From assembly GCF_030272615.1 (NCBI RefSeq), contig NC_081409.1, positions 619,119,255 through 619,183,254 of the forward strand: a stretch of DNA of 64,000 bases. Direction: 5' to 3'. This document shows, one piece after another, positions 55,480 to 64,000 of the stretch (its first letter is position 1; the number at the start of each line of letters is the position of its first letter). The notes beneath the pieces are model-generated. The model saw only the letters and a program-made list of their open reading frames with translations, made no database searches and was not told the origin of the DNA. The translations under genes and the position numbers were made by a program. This DNA comes from Cryptomeria japonica. Taxonomy: Eukaryota > Streptophyta > Pinopsida > Cupressales > Cupressaceae.

Positions 55480-55835
55480 GTTTGGATTTATGAGGATGAG
55501 ACCATTGACAATTGCTTATTTAATCTTTTCAAATGCTCTCTTGGCTGGTGGAGTCTATTCCATTTTCGCATGTTTCTTCAACATTTCTTTTAGTGGCCAT
55601 ATTATCTCAATAAAAATTGTAATGAACTTCTCGACGAAGTTGATCTTCCCAAAGAATAACTTCAATTCTTTCTTTCTAGAAGGCATGGTGATATTGGATT
55701 AGCCTCTATCCTATCAGGATAAATATATATACCTTTCTCTAATATTACATTTCCCAACAATTTGCCTTCTGTAACCCCAAACATGCACTTATTCGGGTTA
55801 TTTTTTAGAACAAACAAGTTAAACTCCAAGTCGGG
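55480..55835 (-). pseudogene. Ty3/Gypsy reverse transcriptase fragment
   Basis: The - strand reads LKNNPNKCMFGVTEGKLLGN, then GIYIYPDRIEA. After a frame change come KKELKLFFGKINFVEKFITI, then EIIWPLKEMLKKHAKMEWTP and PAKRAFEKIKQAIVNGL. This is the C-terminal end of Gypsy RT with the connection region (NPxKCxFGV, GHIVSxxGI, LxSFLGxxNYxRRFI patterns). No LTR, RT active site or integrase is visible nearby, so it is an isolated relic. Confidence 0.88.
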
Positions 55836-55839
55836 GACA

Positions 55840-58800
55840 TTACACTTCTCATGCCTATCAAATCTCCTATTATATCTCTCTTATTTCTCATATCTTATGT
55901 CTTTTCATTTATATACATACTATTTGGGATTTTTCCCTTATAATATACACCTAATACTAGTGGACTTAGTTAGCCTTGGGATCTGCATTCCATTTGTGGC
56001 ACCTTGTGATGGCTTTTTCTTCCTCAACATCTCTATTTTGTATTTTGGTATATCTTTGTCAACATCACCCCCTTTCAAAATTAGGTCTTATCCACAAGAC
56101 ATGCAAAAAGACTTAATTTGTAGACAAAATATTCTTGTAGATCTCTTTGAGTCAAATAGTGCTATTGTTTTGTTGGGCTTTTTCTTGTTGGACTTGAGGT
56201 AGAAGGTGTTTGGCTTTTGGTATAGTGGATTTCATTTGTATTTTTGTTCCATGATTTGTGTATGACAAAGGATGCTATGCAAGCCTCAAACTCACTAAAA
56301 TAGTCCATATGAGAAAAAGACCTACAAATATGGTCTTTTTCAAGTCAATAGGTGATCAATAATAAAAAGTGCACATTTTCTCACTTTTTTGCACTTTGGC
56401 AACAAATTCCTTGCTTCGTCAATTAAATGTGTGCTTCAATTTACCTCACATGCCTTCTTACAACACTTTGGTAGCCATATGTATACTTCAATAGTGTTGT
56501 GTGCCTTTTCATAATGTTTTAGTAGCAATTGGAGTGACTTTGGTAGCTTATTTGAGTTAAAAAAAAAATACATACCTTTTTACAACACTTTACCAACATA
56601 GTGGAGTAACATATATACCATAGTGGACTAAAATATACCATAGATTTTTAAACTATTTAAATATATGAAAACACATAATAATTTAAAGAGAGAAACCATC
56701 AAGATGCAAACACTAAATTTTTTGTGGAAAATCCTTTTAGATAGTAAACCACGACATATAATAGCTTTTATTAACAAAAAAAATGGGCACCAACCGGATG
56801 GACACCAACCCTTAAGACATTAAAGAGCACCAACAACACCAAATCTCTAAGAAACACAAACTACACTAGTCAAGCACCCACTCCACCAAAAAGAGGCATC
56901 AACCTCAAAACTTCTTGTTTTAAATATTTTTTTACTTGAAGTTTGTAAGAGTCCATGTTTCACAACACTTCTCTATCACTACACTTCTCTATCACAACAT
57001 AACACTAGCATAGCCTTGGCATCAATTTTTGAGAACTTCATTCCTCAAAATATATCCTTTAAAAATGGCTGAGCACACTTAACATAATCATAGAATCCAA
57101 ATAATCCCTTTTGCCTCTAGTCAAATCTTATCATCCTTAACAAAAATCTCAACTATGTCTATGTTCTTTTTAATTTACAACCAACAACCATAGCATAGTT
57201 TTTTTGGCATTGACATATCTTCTTTCATTAAACTAATCAAAACCATGGGTATACTTAATTTTTTATTGAATTACAACAGCCACAAAATCCAACCATCACA
57301 ACCCCAAAAATAGTGCAAACTCCTTTAGCTGTTACTGACACAACAATATGCTCTTATCTGATTCACCAAAATATCGAGCCAAAAAAAAGGTGGTGTTAGA
57401 CTGAATAAAGAGGCATTTTTTAATAGCTTCCACCACAAGAATCTTCTAAACATGTAACAGTGCACTAAAAAATGTTTCCTAGTCCAGATGCCAGCACACC
57501 AAACCGCATAGTCAAAGAACATGGAAAATATGAAAGCAATGCCAATTGTGAACTCTTGACCACATTCAATAGCTAGGGAAATAGTAAATTTAGTGACCAT
57601 ATATTATCTCAAAACTTTTGATTCAAAGAAATCGACTCTTTTGAATATTCAAAGATGACATGTTAGAGAAAAAGAAAATAGGCCGCTAACATAGACAAGC
57701 AACCAGCTTAAGCTAACACCCAACTAGTTTAGTTACATAGACAAGCCTGTTCAATCAAATAGGTAGGTAGCTGAAACACACAGACAAGCAGCTGAAGTAG
57801 ACATCCACGTAGCTCAACCAAATAGCTAGGAAATTCAACCAACCTGGTAAGTAGCTCAAGAAATTCAAGCACACAACCAGGTAGCTAAATTGAATAATTG
57901 ATGAAAATCTAATGAATAATCAACAGCCTAACAAGAACACATACAACCTTAGTCATAGATAGATAATATGCCATCTAATCCTCCATAAAAGAATGAGGTT
58001 CTCCATTATTTGATGTAAGTACCCATGGTTATGAAGTCAATTTGTCCAAGTACCAGTTCCTCTTCCCTTGCATGATATGGACACTAACCTTTCTTGAATT
58101 TAGAGGCATAAGGAGTATGTGGTAGAGTTTTTCATCCTTACAGGTAAACCTTATCATTGAAGATGTTGATTTTTTTTTTGTTGCTTCAACTAGAATTAGA
58201 GTAATATGCAAGATATGATTAATATAAGCTTATATAGGAAGGAAAATGATGTCTATGTGACAAATTTTTTTGACTATTCCCAAAAATCATATGATTTATT
58301 GTTTTTTATATGTGATTAGGAAAAGGTGGACATACTTGTGATTAATACCATAAATAAAAAGACTACTAAATTCAGATACAAATATATGGGAAAACAAACT
58401 AATTTTTCACTAAATCACAAGTTGGATGTTTCCAAGGCATCCTTAAAGTAAAAAGAAACTTTAAAGTAGAGGAAAGGCCAAAGGGATGAGAAGGTGGTAC
58501 ACTCTTTGCACATTTAAAATCACCCATTTTATTGTTGGTTTGATGAGGTTACTCTTGTTATATTTGAATGGTGTGATAGAATGTGGTAGAGATTTAAAGG
58601 AAGACTAGAATGATAGTGTGATTGGTGTATGAAGCCAATCATCAATAAGTTCTCGATAGATGATATCTCACTCCTTTAATGTGTGGGGATCTATTGGAGC
58701 TTTGTTATGCTAGAGGAACTTATGGAGCAATTTGATGTACACAGATCCACATCATGTTCTTAATAAGGGAGATGATGGTGACCTTGGAGGATATATATAA

Positions 58801-58990
58801 CATATTGATATTATCCATATGAGGTCATATCATTACAATTAATAAGTAGAGATCACTAATAATTGTATAGGAGGGGAAATAATATGCTCTCCATTGAGTG
58901 ATAGAAAGTTGTACTATGGTCATATTTATGTGAGATGGCTTTACTATGGGTCAATTCTCATGCCTTTGGTGAGACACATCATGATTGTGA
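55840..58990. other. AT-rich sequence, largely unassigned
   Basis: No gene supported. A stretch at 56690-57000 (TGTGGAAAATCCTTTTAGAT and CACCAACMACACC words) has an LTR-like flavour but no partner. 57690-57900 has loosely repeated AGACAAGCAGCT/AGGTAGCTCAA words. Short frames (for example 57600-57325, - strand) have no recognisable homology. Confidence 0.4.
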
Positions 58991-61900
58991 CATATCCATG
59001 TGAGTGGTAATGGATGGAATATGCACACTCCTACATGGGGGCCTCATTCATTCCATCCTATCTATGGAGGAGAGCTAGAGATTTTGAGTGGGGATGGGGT
59101 GTGTTTATCCACTTGAATGTTGATCTTGGTTGCTTCATGTATCATAAATACCATAGCCTAATGACCTATACACTACTTCAAATGTGGATCTTTGAGCATA
59201 TTATGTGCACAAGAAATGTTGGTTTTCTAGGCTATATCTACTAATACATTTGACCTAAAATTCTGACGGAGAATGTATATTGTGACCAAATTTGTTTTTT
59301 TTTTTGAAAAAATGCCCATATTATTCAAAATTCTGACGATAATTCAACATTTGGTTTTGACAGAGTAGGAATTGGAAATAAAATTTGTGTTTTTTTAGAA
59401 AAAGTGCCCGCGTTCATCCAAATTTAGATGATCATGGACATTACTTAAAAAAAAAAAAGACCAAGTCATTTGATAAACATTATTCCCGCCTCTTCGTCCC
59501 ATCGACCTCTACCATCACAAAAAAATTGGGGGAGGGAAACAATTCTAGATTGGGGTGCCACCAAGTTATGGTTCAAGAAAAAAGGTAGGGTAATCAACCA
59601 ATTCATTCACAGGATGTTTTATTGAAGAAAAAATTATTATGTTTGTGACAATGTGTCGAATTTGCTTGATGTAGTGATGAAATTGTTTGATTTTTTTTCA
59701 TGCAAACACTTCACATCAGCTGGAGAGGACAATTAGGGGGTTGTTTAGGAATAAATACACTACCATTATAGTAGATGGAAGAAAATAGAAGCCCTCAAAG
59801 TTGATTAATAACAAAGCCTTTGTTGTATCCATAACGACTCTTGCGGCAGCTTACATAGAATAGTTGAAGGATCATACATTCTTCATGAAGTGTGGTGGAG
59901 GTTTCCCCAATAAGACACTCATGGAGTGGTGGATTAACAAATTTAAGAGAGTGTAAGTATTAGAACCTTCCTAAATGAGTTAATTCTAGTTGAATGCATT
60001 GGTTCTTCTGTAAATATTTTTTTGTAATATGGGAGTCTACTCTTCTTTGAGGATTTAAGCTTAAATCGCATAGATTGGGTCCCCAATTTCTCCAATGAAA
60101 TATAAAATTAGGAACCCTTCATGTGGACCAGTCTTGCTGAACTTCTTGTGAAATATTGGAACAAAGAAGTCCTAATTAAAATAGGAGATTCCCTTGGCTA
60201 ATTTGTGGGGATAGATAAATATTTTCTTAATGGTAGGCCATGCTCAATGACTAAATTAGTCAGTGAGTTTGATTTGAATGTTGGGATCATGGAGGAATTG
60301 GAGATTTATTTAAGAATGGGATATGTGGTGTTGGGGAACCTCATCAACACTCAATTCATGACCCTAAGGATGAATAATAGGATCATTAGAGTGTCTTAGT
60401 GTGTCTTGTGTTTCATGCATGCAATAAACCCCACCATGTAAGCCCATGTCACCAATTAGGCAATTTGATAAGCCAAATGGGACAATGTGGTCAATAGGGG
60501 TAGTAGATGGTTTAGTATTGTGTTTTATAGGTTTTAGACATGTTTTAGGATTTTTTGGTTGATCATGTATGTGGATTCCAACTTTAGCAAGTTTGACAAC
60601 ATTTTGTGCAAAATTGCAAAATTGCAACTTTTGTAAAATGCAACTTTTGAGTGCAAAAGTGCAACTTTTTGAAATTCGGTTGGGGGAAGCCTTTCAACAG
60701 CTCCAACCTACTCCAGATTTAGTGGGAAACCATTGGAGATTTGTATAATCCTTGTGGAAATTATTCCCAAGGTTTTTTCTATAGTGATTGGAGTTTGCGA
60801 GGCAATAAAACACAAAATACGATAGTTTTCCCAGAAATTCTAAGTTTGTAGGAGTTGCACGTGCCTGTATGGATTGATTTGAATCCCACCATCCATGAAG
60901 TAGATAGAGGGATGAAATAGATTTTTTTTGGTGGTATTATAAATTCCTAATTGTACCGGAGTAGAGAGAACCATTCTTCTGACTGCAACCTGAGATTTGA
61001 GGGTTTGGAGAGGGTTTTAGACAAACATGGCCTTATCTTGCATTCTAGTCCATTAGAAGACTCTTCCTTTGGATTGATGTAGGATAAGCCTCTATAATTT
61101 AGTGTTTTCATGGTTTGTTGTAGGGGAAAAATTTTTTTGTGGAGAAAGGAGCAAAATTAGGTAAGCATCTCTATGTGACTACCTAAGACAAGCTTTAGGA
61201 CAATCATCATAAAATGTCATAGCAGTGGATTCTAGGTGTGTGACCCTAGAATTAAAGGTTACTCACCATCCCCCACATTCCCATAGAATTTTTTTTTTAG
61301 TTTGAGTTCATGTTTGGTAGTTTCATTGGAAAATAGGCCTAATTGCCCCTATTAGGTCTCTTGGCCTCTAAAGGGATCATACCTTGTAATTGTAGACCTA
61401 GTCAAACCAATTTGGGGATCAGTACAAATTCCAAAAGGGTGTTTGAAATGGTAATTTTTTTGTATGGGTGTGTGGAAAATTTTGGAGTTAAGGTCCATTC
61501 TATCACCAAATAGGGCTACAAGCCTAAGGGGTAGGTTTCTAGAGGAGGTATAAGGAAATGGATTCTAATCCCAAAACCAATGCTTGGACCAGTTTCTAAT
61601 GGCCATAAATGAACCAAATCCTAAGCCTTTGGGAGCAGGGTGTCATAGGATGGTGTAGGGTAGGTATTGAGGAATTTACTCATCTTGAGTAGGCCCAGAC
61701 CTAGTGAACTTGTGTGTAGTTTCATCCAAGGTGTGGAGTCCTTCCTTGTAGGACCCTTGTGATCATTTGAGGCATCATAAGTCTAACCTTGTTTGGGCTT
61801 GTCCTTAGGTGTGTGGGTAGGGCTCTACATCAATATGGTTTTAGAAGGTTGTTGTAGAAAGGGGTTGGTTTGAAGAATGGTGCCTTCCAAAGAATATCTC

Positions 61901-62455
61901 TGAAGCTATATTCTCATTAGGAGAACCCAAAGAGTCATAGGTAGGGATAAAAGGGTTTGTAGTACACATAGATGAGAATAACCATAGTTAAATCTTGAAC
62001 ATCCTCAAGAAGATAGAGGTTGGCTATGCCAAATAAGAATAAGGGGAAAGGAAAGAGCAATGCGATAGAGGAAGAAAACATGCAGGTTACTAAAAAGCAT
62101 AAAATTTCTTTGCTATCTGAACAAGTGTCAACATATCCAAGAAAACTCTCTAATGTAGAAGGATAATGAATCCCTAATTAGAATGCCACACTAGTTAAAT
62201 CCTAAGAACTCTAACAACCACTCCAATCAATAGGAAAACAACAATAGAAGATATTATAAGGAGAGAAGCATGATATTTTGTTTGACAATATATTAGAGAA
62301 AGATATTGAGGATATTAAGGATGGTTCCTAGATAAAGATGGCTATTAAATAGACACCTTCCAATAAATCTATCCTAGATTGAGGAAAGAGAAAATGAAAA
62401 GATAGGAAATTGTTATATAAATTGAGAACCAAGGATGGTGAAGTATAGAGAAAGT
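58991..62455. other. AT-rich sequence, unassigned
   Basis: Contains the CACTA-like word series at 59238-59350, runs such as AAAATTGCAAAATTGCAACT at 60610-60680, and short frames without recognisable motifs (59014-59244, 60205-60399). I see no gene or complete element that I would defend. Confidence 0.4.
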
Positions 62456-62459
62456 TTTA

Positions 62460-63300
62460 AAAAGTACTATTACTGCGATCATAGAAGGGTAGCCCACTTC
62501 CCTAGTGGGAATGAAGCTCCTTTCAAGGAATTTTAGGGGATTTAATGCCCATAACAAACAACACTTGGTCAAGCATAGGATTGAGTTTGAAGAGGCATAT
62601 ATAATACTACTACAAGAAACCAAATTGTCCACATTACAAATGAAGACATTTTCCAAGAAATCAAAGAATGTGAAGGTAGGGGTGATCCAATTTTAAGGGG
62701 CATCTAGTAGCCTAGCTATCTTTTGGAGCTATTCTCCAATAGCTATGGAGAGGATAGGAAAGGGTGTAGCATTAGGAGTTATTTTTCTTCTCTAGAGTTT
62801 GTAATTGTATGGATTTGTCTCTACCAAAATACCCTTTTCTCATTACATCTTTGGTTTATATTTTAATGCTATCCTACATATTTAGGACAAGAGGGTGGCT
62901 ATTTTGAGGTTTAATCAGTCCCAAAGAGACTTCACTTATTGGGTAACTAGGAACAATCTTCTTGAGACTGGTTTAAGGAATGAGACTTTTACCTAGAACA
63001 ATGGAGGATGGGCTTTAGTAACATTATAGAGATGATCGGTAGGCATATCTTTTGCAAAGATTTGGCATCCTTCCTTTTTTGCATGGAAGCATCAATTCTT
63101 CCTTATTCTAGCTTAGATCACTGACCCATCTAAAATTAAGCTTGTGGGTGACAAAAATATATGTAAGATTCCATTCAAATTTGAAAACATGTGGATGAAG
63201 GATACAAATTTCTTCAATATGATAGTTGAATGGTTGGGTGAGGATCATTTCATAGGATCTAAGCTATTATGATTTGTCTCAAAATTGAAATCAATCAAGC
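62460..63300 (+). pseudogene. LINE endonuclease fragment (third LINE)
   Basis: The ATG at 62511 gives MKLLSRNFRGFNAHNKQHLV, then EEAYIILLQETKLST, SSLAIFWSYSP, FNQSQRDFTYWVTRNNLLET and PFKFENMWMKDTNFFNMIVE. These match the LINE endonuclease start (S-W-N-x-R-G-L), the QETKL block with the catalytic Glu, and the post-endonuclease PFRFENMW block. The central GDFN box is not clear. RT is not found before the window ends, so the element is either truncated or continues with strong decay. Confidence 0.82.
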
Positions 63301-64000
63301 TAAAGTTGCAACAACCAAAATAATGATCATTTCAAAAATATATTTGAGTCTAAATAGGAGTTAATGGAGAAGTTGATAGACTTAAATGAGGGATTGTTGA
63401 AGGAGGGATTGTTGAAGGATGTTGAAGAATGCAGGTATAAACTTTAGGGTTGCTATGGAAATGTCTCTTATGGAAAAGGAGTTACATGGGAGGACACAAG
63501 ATGAATGAGAGAAGTTTGTAACCTTGATCTTCTAATTATGGTGGGGCATATCCAACATAGGGTTATATGAGACGCACATGATATGTATATGTTAGTATCA
63601 GATAGATAGTGCACACAAGGTTTTAGAGTAGGTGGACACCATCCTAGAATGTCAAAGTAGAGAGTTGATATGTGGGTATTTACCCTCCCAACCACTAAAC
63701 ATATGCCTTTAAGTACACAACCTTAGATACAAAATTCAATTTTTTTGACATCATACCAATGGATAACAATTAGATCTAGGAATTCAACCTTGAAAAAAAT
63801 ATGAATTTAAACAACTAAAATTTAGACCATGCCCATTATCTAGCCTAAGGATAAAATCATATATGTGATTCTTATATGATAAAAAAAACTTGCACATATG
63901 AATTTTTAAATCTTGCAAGATCAAACTACAAAATGTCAAAAGGTAGGAATCTTATGTCTAAGACTTTTGTTGTGGAAGTTAGGGTGGTTGTCACCTATGT
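63301..64000. other. Unassigned sequence at the window edge
   Basis: Possibly decayed LINE sequence downstream of the endonuclease fragment, but no RT motif is visible on either strand. Confidence 0.35.

Noticed and set aside
57325-57600. 91-codon - strand ORF with hydrophobic stretches
   Set aside because: No recognisable domain, no neighbouring exons and AT-rich surroundings. An ORF of this length is expected by chance.

Overview
This window is nuclear DNA of a land plant, most likely a large-genome seed plant. A gymnosperm fits best, but that is inference, because no single-copy host gene is available to confirm it. The plant call rests on L1-type LINEs with DUF4283, zf-RVT and RNase H domains, Copia elements primed by initiator-tRNA-Met-type binding sites, a decayed plant-type MADS-box exon, and AT-rich, heavily mutated intergenic sequence. 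I find no intact host gene, no tRNA or rRNA gene and no CRISPR array. Almost everything that can be identified is transposable-element sequence, much of it nested.

Layout. 1-2048: old AT-rich sequence with a hierarchical minisatellite (709-1014) just upstream of a broken MADS-box exon (1091-1270). 2063-7775: LINE-1 (+ strand), full length but decayed, with a 14-bp target-site duplication (TSD). 8090-54593: LINE-2 (- strand), whose two ends lie 46.5 kb apart. Its 17-bp TSD (8073-8089 and 54594-54610, one mismatch) shows that it is one element split by later insertions. The insertions in LINE-2 are a deleted Copia element (10628-13684), a Copia element on the + strand (Copia-1, 13829-38451, TSD CACAC), and an 11-kb LTR element with no visible pol gene (41630-52781, TSD GTTAA) that itself carries a solo LTR (48568-49626).

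Inside the 5' LTR of Copia-1 sits an 18.4-kb DNA transposon (13894-32272, TSD TAAT). The other LTR of Copia-1 preserves the empty site. This transposon carries a Sola-like DDE transposase gene (- strand), a separate gene of nine inferred exons (+ strand), subterminal repeats of a CGTACGCGCT-type motif at both ends, a 359-bp tandem array and a 1.1-kb GA-rich tract. A young, internally deleted Copia element (Copia-2, 19484-24795) has landed in the tandem array. Nesting is therefore four deep: LINE-2, then Copia-1, then the DNA transposon, then Copia-2.

54611-64000: flank of LINE-2, a possible CACTA-like end with about 87-bp repeats (54860-55290), a Gypsy RT fragment (55480-55835, - strand), long unassigned AT-rich stretches, and a LINE endonuclease fragment (62460-63300, + strand).

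The candidates for something undescribed are (1) the DNA transposon with its second, multi-exon gene and subterminal repeats, (2) the extra ORF of about 500 codons that LINE-2 carries downstream of its RNase H, and (3) the pol-less LTR element encoding a coiled coil and five zinc-knuckle-like modules.
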